Positions 31,660-42,256 of a stretch of DNA of 64,000 nucleotides are shown here, piece by piece. The notes under the pieces are model-generated. The model was not told the DNA's origin and searched no databases. It saw only the letters and a program-made list of their open reading frames with translations. Origin of the DNA: Zychaea mexicana (lineage: Eukaryota > Mucoromycota > Mucoromycetes > Mucorales > Lichtheimiaceae); assembly GCF_025766255.1 (NCBI RefSeq), contig NW_026516678.1, positions 248,001 through 312,000 of the forward strand, written 5' to 3'. Numbering within the stretch: the stretch's first letter is position 1; every line of letters starts with the position of its first letter. A program made the translations under genes and the position numbers.

Positions 31660-33717
31660 TCAAGATGCGCGGCAATCATTTTCGCACACTTGGGAAGGTA
31701 TTTGCCATCGCGCAGTGTGGCGAATCTGGCGTTAGAACCGCTGAAACATCGCGCAGACAAGAGAATAAACAATTCACCCGTGAAAAGATACGCCAAGTTT
31801 TTGCAGCTCATATTTCTGTACTCACCAAACTTTGTAAAAGCAACAACATATAGGGAGTATGCACAACAAGAGTCTCAAAGGGAGAATCCAGGCGAGATAT
31901 TTACGAGTTTGCCTCATGAAGTATTTACCTGCATTCTCTCTCAGTTATCATTGCGTGACCCCATACGGTGCTGTCGTGTTTTGCAAAACCTGGCGAACAT
32001 TCCTCTTGTCATCTTCCATAATGTGGCGCAATATAACAGGATGCAACATCACTTGCGATCTCGCTCTGTACGAAATCAACGGAAAATATGTTCGTGAGGT
32101 CGATATGCCAGGACAGGATCACGATGCCGCAAATCTTCTTGTTCATTGGGGCTGTTCAAAGATTTATACAAGTATAGTATTCTTTTTCTTTGGTGTACAC
32201 GCATAAACTTACGATGCATTATAGCTGTCGCATTGTATACTTAGTGGTAGATTGTCGTATCTTGATCTTTCGTATCTTATTCTTTTCTGTTCCAGTAAGA
32301 AACGCATACCGCCATGAGTATTTCGAAGATCTACTTTAGTTGACACACTAACAAGCTTGGAAGTTAGCGACGATCGGGACGCCGATGAATTTTTCAATTA
32401 CTTGCCCATACCTCACACGACTTCGTATTCCGGGATGCATCGCCCTCAAACGATTAGCAAATTAGCTACCAACAGCTCAGCTACCGCAGCAATGAAACGG
32501 ATCGTGCATTTGGAAGCGTCATTTCCGTAAATGGATCAAGACACACTCAAGCGGCTGCTCACGTTTTTCCCCCATTTATGGCACCTTTATTTGATGGGAC
32601 ACTTCCAAGGGAGCGGACTATTGGGCTGAATTAACGACAAAGCTCCATCGATACAAACTATTCGACTGGGTGGAAACAGCGATGTATGTCTGCAGCTTCA
32701 TATAATAGCACGACGACGAATCATAAAGCATTGGCATATGACTACGGATGTATCGATCAAGAGGCAGGCGTAGATCCATTTTTGAAAAACCACAAGGCGC
32801 TTAAGAATGCCTTTCATGCAAGGATTGCTTTTGCTTAGGGTGGGACTCAGTATGGTCAACCGGTTTTTGGATGCTGGTGTCGCGCAGCATCTTCGGTCGC
32901 TGATTATTCGCAGCTGCCGGATACCATTACTTGATGGCGACGAGGATGAACAACCCAGCTTAAATATTGATCCACTTTAGGTATCCCTTGCTTGGAGTAG
33001 CTCATCCTTGAACAGGTTGCTTCAAATTCAAAGTTGACTACAACAAGATCAACAGCCGCTTCTTCAACTACTACTACCACCGCCACTGCTGCTTCATTAT
33101 CACCCCGCAACGACAAAGAATCTAATTCTTCTTGCTCACTCAAAACCGTCTAGTTTTCCGGATGCCGTGGACTCGCAGAAGCTAGTTACACTTATCAACA
33201 ACCGATTCTCCACATGGATGGATACCGTATTTTCGACGGGCTATATGATTTATCAGATCTTGTACTGGGTGCTCTTTCGGAAAACGTGCAAGTTTTGTGC
33301 CGCTTAAGATTACGCCGTAGCAACCTGGATGATAAAACGGTCAAAAACATAATCGACTCTTGGTCCCGGAAGAAACTTGATACCCTAAATATCAGTGGGC
33401 TGAACCGAGTGAACGTCGCCGAGAGGTCTTACTACATACGTACGCACGTCAAAAGCTCTCTGATACTTGTGTGGAAATTGCCCTTTTCTTATGAGCCATT
33501 TTCCCATAACAGCGAATTTTTATCAAACACGGTTGAACGCTCACAATTAATGTGTATCTTCATCAAATTGGTATGTAGTATCTTGAATTGTGGTCGGCTT
33601 CCGCCAGAATATGATAGGGAAAAAAGATGTGTCTTTTGGCTTACCCTACATGGATACATATACACCCTTGTTTACTTGTGGACCAATGCTTTATTTCGTC
33701 CGCCTCCTGAGCAGTAA
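31660..33717 (+). pseudogene. F-box / leucine-rich-repeat protein, decayed
   Basis: The F-box core is readable near 31905-31990 (FTSLPHEVFTCILSQLSLRD) and continues as CKTWRTFLLSSSIMWRNI only after a one-base frame change near 31985. Upstream pieces (HFRTLGKVFAIAQCGES) suggest the TPR-like N-terminus found on many Mucorales F-box proteins. A likely intron runs from about 32173 to 32224. LRR-like fragments follow with stops and shifts: KRIVHLEASFP, FFPHLWHLYLMGHF, QHLRSLIIRSCRIPLLDGDE, then LRRSNLDDKTVKNIIDSWSR and LDTLNISGLNRVNV near 33310-33420. F-box/LRR proteins are substrate adaptors of SCF ubiquitin ligases. This copy cannot encode a full protein. Confidence 0.75.
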
Positions 33718-35386
33718 CAATGCTGCTATATGTCTAGGTGGAATGTACACATTATACGCGTAGATTTAATCATATTAACTGCATAATATTGATGCCATTT
33801 ATTCCTAACAAGCCTTACTTTAGTGTCAACAATAACATCTTGTCATGTTTAATCGGTACAGTTTCCCGACTACCAAGAAACAATTTGCACAGAGTTGCTG
33901 CTGACCGTGCGGATAAATTTTAGTGAAAACGCGACTAATACCTGCATTTTGTAAAACTCGTCCTTATTCCCTCCTCCATTTCCTATTTCCTAATAATCCT
34001 TCATTACGGACGATATGACGCACCATTCTCTTTGATAAATTACTACTGAATATCACAATCTCCAATGTACGTAGTATGATGTGTCAGCTCTCTTTTTCAT
34101 TCTCCCTCAACCTTATTATATCAGTAGCCGCTTCATCAGCGCTATGTCATCATCCAAGCCATCTGGTCGGCACACTGGTAATTTGTCTTAAAAATATATC
34201 CATATGTCAACCTTTTTATTAGTTCCTTCAACGAACCTTGAAAGTATTTATATAGTCCCCTCCGTAGCTTCCTTTTCCAAAACATGGGCGCTGTAATCAC
34301 ATATAAAGAAACAAAGACAAGTAGTTGTACACTTGTCCTATTGTTCTCTGTCGCCGCTAATCCCATTGGCTATACCATACATCAATGGCATGACTTAGGC
34401 TAGCAATTAGCAGTAAAATGATATTAGTGTTGTACAGTGTTAAATTGGACATGTCCTTAACTGACAAGCATACCTTTTCTTTTTTAAACAGCATAACTGC
34501 CGTCTTTTCTCCTCAAATACATGACGATGCAATCACTCTCTTATTTGCGCACAATGAAAGCGAGCTTACGCAACGAAGAAGGATACAGTATTACGTCGCT
34601 TGCAAGATCCTAGCCTCTTCTTCCAAAGCTGGTAAAACTTATCCATGGCCAGGCTCGTACGCTGGCAAGACAAATATGAAGCAAAGACTTAATTTTATCA
34701 ACACGAACCAACATGATAGGAAAACAGTGTAGCCTCTACTCGGCTCGTCTATGTAGTAGGCGCGGGTATCTACTACGTTGGGAACAGCGTGATATCGTCG
34801 GGCACACTTTAAACATCAGAATCAAACTTACAGCAGTGGCGACATGTAGTATATATGCTTTACTTTCCAAGTTCAAGAATGCAGGCAATGATAATAGTAA
34901 GAGCTGATCGCTGATTTGGTGCTTTTTTTAAAAAAAGTGAAGAGACTCTGCCCAAATCAGGCTCATCTTGCTACTGTTGTGTTGTATACATTTAAGTAGT
35001 AGTTATCAACAAATATAGATATAAGAATCAACAAAGTATAAAGGATTTTTTCTCCCCAGAAGCATGAGGTAGCCACAAGATCTGCAATTGAGTAGATACA
35101 AGTTTTCTGAAAATGTTGCTTTCTGCATAATCCTACCTTCGGTGTTTTTTTTACACAGGCACGATCGGGGAGAGTTGAACCGACCAATGTGCCTAAAATG
35201 GATTTTCTCGTCGGTTAAACTTTACCCTTGAGATCTGATTCGCGCGCAAACTCGGTCTGGAATGGTTTGACAAAAATGAAATCAAGATCCGTCATGAAGG
35301 CTATATATAAAGAGGACACTGTTACTAAAACCTTTGTTTTACGTTACTCTCTATCTGATACTTTGATTGCTGCCAAGATTAATATC
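33718..35386. other. Intergenic region, no gene recognised
   Basis: ORFs at 34142-34366 (minus) and 34418-34732 (plus) have ordinary composition and no motif I know. A short sequence at about 35158-35194 bounded by GGCAC and GTGCC can form a hairpin and contains GTTGAACC, recalling a tRNA T-arm, but it is too short for a tRNA. Confidence 0.5.
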
Positions 35387-36705
35387 ATGTCTTCTACTGC
35401 GGCTACGCATAATATTGTTATTGTTGGCGGTGGTTATGCCGGGGTCCGCCTAGCACAAGCACTCGAAAAACGGTTTTCTGGTAACGACGAATACCGGGTT
35501 TTACTCATTGACAAGGTACAATCAATAAAAGAAGGAAGCTTGGCAGAAATCAAGTAGCCATTACATGAATACATGGTGGAGAAAATCATTTAAATCTGTT
35601 TGATTTTCTAGAAATCCTACTTTTACCACATCATCGCTGGTCCTCGTGCTGCTGTAGAACACATCAACAACGTCATCCCTTACACGCATACATTCAAGGA
35701 CCAGGAAAAAAACCTTGTGGTACAAGCGATGGTCGTGCGCCTTGAAAAAGACAAGCTGTATCTTGATAAACGATTCGAAGGATCCACTGAATTACAGTTT
35801 GCTTATACAGTACTTGCTACCGGTATCCGTTACCCTACACCATCCATGCTTCGAGCACTCAACATCGACGACGCTGCACAAGAACAACGTGAAATTCAAA
35901 ATCTAGTCAAAGAAGCCCATTCGATTCTGATCATCGGTGGCGGGCCTACGGGTGTCGAAGTAGCAGGTGAAATCCGGGAAAAATACAGTGACAAGAAAAT
36001 CATATTGGCGCATGATCAAAAGCAGCTATTGAACGATGATATTCCCGCCTGGTCGCGCACACAAATGTTACACAAAGTTAAAAAGAACAATATAGAGGTC
36101 CTATTGGACGATCCGGTCATACTGCCTGCTGCTACATCTATCGAACAGACAATCTATAAGCCTGAAGAGCCGCTTACGACCCGTAAAGGTACTCGATTAC
36201 AAGTGGATCTAGTCATGTTGATGTTTGGTATGCGCGCAGAAACAGGATGGCTTGAGGACACATTGCCTTTGGCATCCAATGGCGGATTCATCAAGGTCAA
36301 GCCTACATTACAAGTGGATGCGCCCGGGTTCGACAATGTTTATGCTGCTGGCGATGTGGCGGATATTGATGAATACAAGCTGGCTGGAAGGAGTATGGGT
36401 CACACCCGTGTTATTTGTGCAAACATTATGAATTCAACAAAGGGCAAAGAACCATCCAGGACATACAAGGCGAACAACAAATTTTTAATGGGAATCACAT
36501 TCGGCAAAGTATGCTTTGATTCATTGTCTGCTAATGTTCAATAAGCACTGACGAAAGACTGCTTTGACACTTCTTCTAGAAACAAGGATTTGTCTTTACA
36601 CCATTCGGGTCATTGGGTGACTGGGCGATTTCTTTTGCCAAAGGCAAAAAGTTATCGACTAAACGTTTTTGGGGAATGCTAAATTTGACCGAGCCTTCCA
36701 AGTAA
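35387..36705 (+). CDS. AIF/FSP1-like FAD- and NAD(P)H-dependent oxidoreductase
   Basis: The three exons are 35387-35515, 35612-36508 and 36580-36705, giving 383 aa. The N-terminal FAD Rossmann motif is IVIVGGGYAGVRLAQALEKR (about residues 10-29). The second Rossmann motif for NAD(P)H is ILIIGGGPTGVEVAGEI. The FAD-binding C-terminal block is FDNVYAAGDVAD. This arrangement is that of the AIFM2/FSP1 (AMID) branch of the pyridine nucleotide-disulphide oxidoreductases. Members reduce quinones at membranes or in mitochondria. There is no clear presequence if the ATG at 35387 is used; an in-frame upstream ATG at 35276 would add 37 residues. The stop AAGTAAGC coincides with a splice-donor consensus; splicing there to the AG near 36779 would add only Leu before a stop. 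Confidence 0.9.
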
Positions 36706-39590
36706 GCTCTGTTTTTTCTTTTTGTGCCTATGTGGAGTCATACTGAATAAGAAAAAAAGAGAGATCTCACTGACATTCAGGCTGTAATGTTCATAGTCCA
36801 AACGACGAACAATCATCCAAGAATGGGCCTTCTTCTGTTGCCATAACTACCGTGACCCTAGCAGTCGCCGCTATAGCCGTTTATTATACCTCTACATCGA
36901 ATCGGCACTACTTCTTCTCTGCTTACCAATACTTATTATCCCTTACTTCGCCACCATCATCATAATCTTAAAGTTTTTTTTAAAAAAGCATGTTTCTTTA
37001 CATTGAAATGATACCACTACTACTTTAATCAATAGCATATCTATTTGCATACATTCTAGTATAATGCAAAGTCAAGGCATTGGTGAGCATTTTATACTTG
37101 GTGAAGGAAACCTTTGCTAAATCCTTTGATTTATTCCTTTGCAAAATCTACCTTCTTGGTGCTTTATCATCCAGATAAACAAATCCAATTCACCAGGCGT
37201 CACACCTTTCTTTGTATGACGTGCACTAATACAAAACTACATCATATCCATTTCGAGCTACCTAATAACATAGGAGGCTAGCTAGTATATAAAAGATACT
37301 TGTATTTACTGACTTACCTTCAGTTGCGTTGGTATAGGTACTATCGTTAAGCAGTGTACACCTTTAACCTTCTATGGTGCAAGACAGCTATAACCGTACT
37401 TTTCCCAAAAAACGGCCAAATTTCTTTATTTTAAACACCGAAAAATACTAGAAATAAGGGGATGCCGGCCTCCGAGCACACTGTCTCCGACGCCACCTTA
37501 CTATGCCTTCGTGGCCTTCATCTCAACAACCTCTATCATACAACCGCTCAGATTCTTTCAGGTATTCTAGTTGGAGTGTGGCGAGCCCATTGGCTTTATA
37601 TTTTCTTCTATCCCATTCCACCCTCAATCTGTCATCGGCTCTACCCACAAATTACGCATCACCTTCCGTCAGGAAGAAGCTCTTTTTCCTCATCAACCCC
37701 CATAATTTCCCTTTTATGCCTATGCCCTACTTATTTCACACATGAAAAAACTCTCCAGATATCTCCAGATTTTGAGACACACTAGTATGCACCATAAATC
37801 ACGGAAACATTATACTCGGATGATCCAGTTTATGTAAAACAACATCTGTACAGCAATGAACGCCTATGACCCGAATGGGTGGCGTGATATGATGTCGTTT
37901 GTAAGCTCTTGATGATTATTTACGGCTGATGATGCACTTGGAATGGTTGTCTTGTTACTAGTTATATTGCTGAATTATAATCCAAAAAAGGAAAAGTATC
38001 AGGAAAGAAGGGGATGGGGGATGGGGGAGATAGCGGATAGTGTTATGCAAGTTGGTTGTTATCTTATCAGCAGGATGACTGGGCGTGTATTAGATTGGGA
38101 TAGCGCAAAGGTCAGGCCAATGATCAAAGGGTCTCTGTACAGGGTTCGGGTCAATGTTGTTTATATTGAACATTAAATTGTTTGTTTGGGTTATGTTTGG
38201 AGTAAACATGTGCTGAACGCCGCAGCCAGCGTCTTCATGGGATCAGTGAGACATTGTAGAAAGTCTCGGCCATTGTTGTATCAACTGTCGTGGCGTGTGT
38301 AACGAAAATAAAAAACGCTCTCTTGTACGAGTATATGCGTACGGCAATTAACGATTGCTGATCCTCCAAGCCCGCAATGATGGATGTGGGCAGCTTAAAA
38401 TAAATTGTCAAAGCCAGATATAGAGCAGCATGGCTGTTTTCAGCATAGTATGCGCGTCATCCTAGAGCTACTATTATCCATACAGGCTGCTTCTTCAGGT
38501 TGTTTGGTTTGCTCGTTTTAACATCCTTTTCTATGAGGCTTGCTTTATAACTACGCTGCATAAGAAAGCTGCTTATTGCCATGGCATTCAGTAGTCATGA
38601 CAATCCATGTTCCTGAAAGCCGCTTGTTGCCAGGACAAGCATGTCAAAACACATTTTATTTTATTCGCGTCACCCATTTTGACCAATTCCGAGCGAAATG
38701 GCGGCTGCTCTTGCGAAGCGATTCGCAGCGCTTTTTTCACACAACCGCAACCAGCGCAATGGGCAGACTCGTAGCAACACGCACATACTCAACCCTTGTT
38801 TTTTCGAGGCTCTGAGGCCAAGTTACGATGTTTTTTGCGCAGGGTCTCCATTGTACTTTGCTGTCATGCTCGGCTTCTTCATGCGCAGACCTTCCGTGCT
38901 GGCCGTGAATAAAGTTGGGGGGTGGGGGGTTGGATGGGGGGATGGAACCAAAGTTGGGGGACGTCACTCGTCCAGGCGAAAACACTACACTGTATACGCT
39001 TATGGAGGTGTGGTTTTAGACTGCTTGTCGTCTTTAGTCTCGCATTGAGCTCGCTCCTCGGTGGTCAGCTTGGGCTCGCTCGGTGGTCAGCTTAACGAAC
39101 GATAATCGTAAGCTGGCAAGTGTGGTGGATGCAGAGAAAGGGATTCTTTTCAAGAAAAACAGCGTCGATCGTATATCCTATCTGTCTCCTTTTCCCAGGG
39201 TGCGCGTGAAGTATGATACATGTGAAAAAAGCAAACCAGATTGGCTCGGAACGTATCCTCCGAACTAACTTTTTTTCCTTTCCATTTTTCTCGCGAACTG
39301 AACTACGTGATGTGCATTGGAATAATAATAAAACTTTTTTCCTTTCCATTATTTTCGCGAACTGAACTACGCGAACACAGAAAGTAAAAAAAAAAGATAA
39401 AAAACAGTGCCAAAGTGTGATAATGCGCGTTGTGATCGTGTTACTGTCGTCTGTCATTGTTGTGCGCTTTGTTGAGCACGGAGCTTATCTTTGCCTATTT
39501 TAGTTTTTTGTACGCAAAAAAAAAGATACAGGAAAGGAAAAAAAAAGCAAGCGTGCCTTCAGAATCTCATTGAGCCCAGACCAGCGTTCT
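36706..39590. other. Intergenic region, no gene recognised
   Basis: Overlapping ORFs on both strands (for example 37462-37785 and 38698-39048) have no family features. Direct duplications occur: CGGTGGTCAGCTT near 39059 and 39082, and TTTCCTTTCCAT...TCGCGAACTGAACTACG at about 39272-39308 and 39336-39372. G-runs lie at about 38921-38942. Confidence 0.5.
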
Positions 39591-41310
39591 TTTTGGAAAT
39601 GAACTTTTGCCCATAAAAAGACACCCATTTTCCGCAGCGTGTTGCTTCCTCACTTTTTCTTTCTCTTTTCATTTTTCACTTTTTCACGATCACGTATGGT
39701 AAGTCCCTTTCTTTTTTTTGTGAGTGTCTGGGGAGGGAGTGGGGGCTAACGCGGGTTTTGTAGGTCGTGGGTGGGTGGGTGGGTGGGTGGTGGTGCTTGT
39801 TTTGTAGGCATGGGCGACGGAGGCGTAAGGTAGGTGGTTGAAGGTAAGTGGGTGTGTGGGTGGGTGGGTGGTGGTGCTTGTTTTGTAGGCATGGGCGACG
39901 GAGGCGTAAGGTAAGTGGGTGAAGGTAAGTGGGTGGGTGGGTGGGTGGGTGGTGGTGCTTGTTTTGTAGGCATGGGCGACGAAGGCGTAAGGTAAGTGGG
40001 TGAAGGTAAGTGGGTGAAGGTAAGTGGGTGTGTGGGTGGGTGGGTGGTGGTGCTTGTTTTGTAGGCATGGGCGACGGAGGCGTAAGGTAGGTGGTTGAAG
40101 GTAAGTGGGTGTGTGTGTGGGTGGTGGTGCTTGTTTTGTAGGCACGGGTGACGGAGGCGTAAGGTAAGTGGGTGAAGGTAAGTGGGTGAAGGTAAGTGGG
40201 TGTGTGGGTGGGTGGGTGGTGGTGCTTGTTTTGTAGGCATGGGCGACGGAGGCGTAAGGTAGGTGGTTGAAGGTAAGTGGGTGTGTGGGTGGGTAGGTGG
40301 TGGTGCTTGTTTTGTAGGCATGGGCGACGAAGGCGTAAGGTAGGTGGTTGAAGGTAAGTGTGTGTGTGGGTGGGTGGGTGGTGGTGCTTGTTTTGTAGGC
40401 ATGGGCGACGGAGGCGTAAGGTAAGTGGGTGAAGGTAAGTGGGTGAAGGTAAGTGGGTGTGTGGGTGGGTGGGTGGTGGTGCTTGTTTTGTAGGCATGGG
40501 CGACGGAGGCGTAAGGTAGGTGGTTGAAGGTAAGTGGGTGTGTGGGTGGGTAGGTGGTGGTGCTTGTTTTGTAGGCATGGGCGACGAAGGCGTAAGGTAA
40601 GTGGGTGAAGGTAAGTGGGTGAAGGTAAGTGGGTGTGTGGGTGGGTGGGTGGTGGTGCTTGTTTTGTAGGCATGGGCGACGGAGGCGTAAGGTAAGTGGG
40701 TGAAGGTAAGTGGGTGAAGGTAAGTGGGTGTGTGGGTGGGTGGGTGGTGGTGCTTGTTTTGTAGGCATGGGCGACGGAGGCGTAAGGTAGGTGGTTGAAG
40801 GTAAGTGGGTGTGTGGGTGGGTAGGTGGTGGTGCTTGTTTTGTAGGCATGGGCGACGAAGGCGTAAGGTAAGTGGGTGAAGGTAAGTGGGTGTGTGGGTG
40901 GGTGGGTGGTGGTGCTTGTTTTGTAGGCATGGGCGACGGAGGCGTAAGGTAAGTGGGTGAAGGTAAGTGGGTGTGTGGGTGGGTAGGTGGTGGTGCTTGT
41001 TTTGTAGGCATGGGCGACGGAGGCGTAAGGTAGGTGGTTGGTGGTAAGTGGGTGTGTGGGTGGGTGGTGGTGCTTTTTTTTTTGTAGCTTCGCGATTGGT
41101 GAGAGCGGACTGGGCATCTCAATACCAATCGACCTTTGATGATCCACAAAAAAGCGACCAAGACAAGACCCTAGCTTTGTGGGGAGAGGGTTACGGGAGC
41201 AGATGTCGATGGACCTTCTCGTGGTTGCTCCTGTCAGTACCTGCTTAAGAGCAGGGAAGCTAACACATCGACACCCTATTATTGATTAGTAGTATCATGT
41301 ATCAAATAAA
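39591..41310 (+). other. Possible transcription unit with a repeat-filled intron
   Basis: A pyrimidine-rich leader (39645-39690) leads to CACGTATG directly followed by GTAAGT at 39699. The next acceptor outside the repeat array is a T-run ending TTTTGTAG at 41087. An open stretch follows (41088-41248; WASQYQSTFDDPQKSDQDKT...) and an AATAAA at 41305-41310. Using the ATG before the donor gives a stop after four further residues (MLRDW), so the coding model is unresolved. This may be a non-coding or mis-assembled gene; the protein piece is not one I recognise. Confidence 0.3.
39755..41087 (+). repeat. Large minisatellite, ~15 units of 70-105 bp, each with splice sites
   Basis: Each unit reads TGCTTGTTTTGTAG, then a 22-bp block GCATGGGCGACGGAGGCG plus TAAG, then GTAAGTGGGTGAAG or GTAGGTGGTTGAAG, then GGGTG/TGTG runs. 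The TGCTTGTTTTGTAGG core occurs 15 times, with variant edges at 39753 and 41074. Sub-blocks (AAGTGGGTGAAGGT) are present once or twice per unit, explaining the length variation. On the minus strand the array is open in all three frames, giving long Pro/Thr/His-rich ORFs (up to 485 codons) that are almost certainly artefacts. Confidence 0.95.
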
Positions 41311-41794
41311 AAATGTTTTTTTTTCTCTTCCCGTTCGCTAAACTTGCTTGTGCGTGTTTTATATCAATTTACTTATATTGCCACCAATATAAGAGCTGCC
41401 TCCCCCCCCACAATTCAAATTTCTTTTCAAAGTCAGAGAGTCGATGACGTTGGTGGAGCGCGCTATAAAGAAAATTTCAGGAGAAAGAACAGTGTCTCCT
41501 CTTAATTTTGGCCAATACAGCAGTATAAAAAGCACGACGATATTTGACTGATTGGAGCGAAAGCAATTACGGCACAGTATTAACACTTTGCTTATTTCTA
41601 TGAATGGCCAAAAGTAGTGCAGTAAAGGGCAGTAGAATCGAGGGGCATTGCAACGAGTGAGTTTCTGTTCCTTTCTCTGTAGAGCTGCCAATTGCGACAT
41701 GCCACAAGGTCTTTGACGATTTCACGTACAAACAATTGAAGAATGCACATTTTAATCCACATGGACCTTCAGCAGCAGATTTAGTAGCAGCATA

Positions 41795-42256
41795 ATGGAA
41801 AAGAGAACAGTGCCTACAGGTACGTCGTATTGCAGAGGAGACAGTTGCAAACGCGGCTTTTTTTTTTTTTTGGCTTTGTCTGTTTTTTGACACAGCACAG
41901 CTAACAAGAACGCTACGCCATTTCGAATAGAATTGCCTGAACGATTGATGGAAGGATTGAGGGAAACGACTACTAATTGCAACGGCCTTGTTGAAGCAAG
42001 GATAAGGGTAATATTGACGGGTTTATATTGCTCACTTTTCGTGTGCTATTATGGCTTCTTTTGCGACCGCTGTTTGGCCATTACTATGCTACTACAGGGC
42101 TGCTCCATTCCACACACTGAGCGATTTCTACATGGCGTAATAACTGGGCAGAATGGGACCAACGCGATCAACAGCACAGCATGTAAAGTACGACTGTTTC
42201 AAGATGAGCAGCTGTGGGTGAAGTTGTTCTGCCTCCTCCACCAAACTCGTTGCTGA
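41795..42256 (+). CDS. Possible small spliced gene, function unknown
   Basis: Candidate exons 41795-41819, 41901-42007 and 42098-42256 join in phase with GT-AG introns to about 96 aa. The middle exon has good-looking protein sequence (ATPFRIELPERLMEGLRETT) with helix-like character, while the third exon is less convincing. The second acceptor requires use of CAGCACAG rather than the first AG. I do not recognise the family. A minus-strand ORF overlaps (41567-41982), so this could be chance. Confidence 0.3.

Noticed and set aside
35158..35194. tRNA T-arm-like GTTGAACC between GGCAC and GTGCC
   Set aside because: Only about 37 nt with no D-arm or anticodon arm; it is a simple hairpin.
38698..39048. 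Plus-strand ORF beginning MAAALAKRFAALF
   Set aside because: It runs into G-rich simple sequence, is matched by an ORF on the other strand, and has no family resemblance.
39676..41161. Three long minus-strand ORFs (300-485 codons) rich in Pro, Thr and His
   Set aside because: They are the minisatellite read in all three frames. Stops are absent because the unit lacks them, and there is no independent start, splice or family signal.
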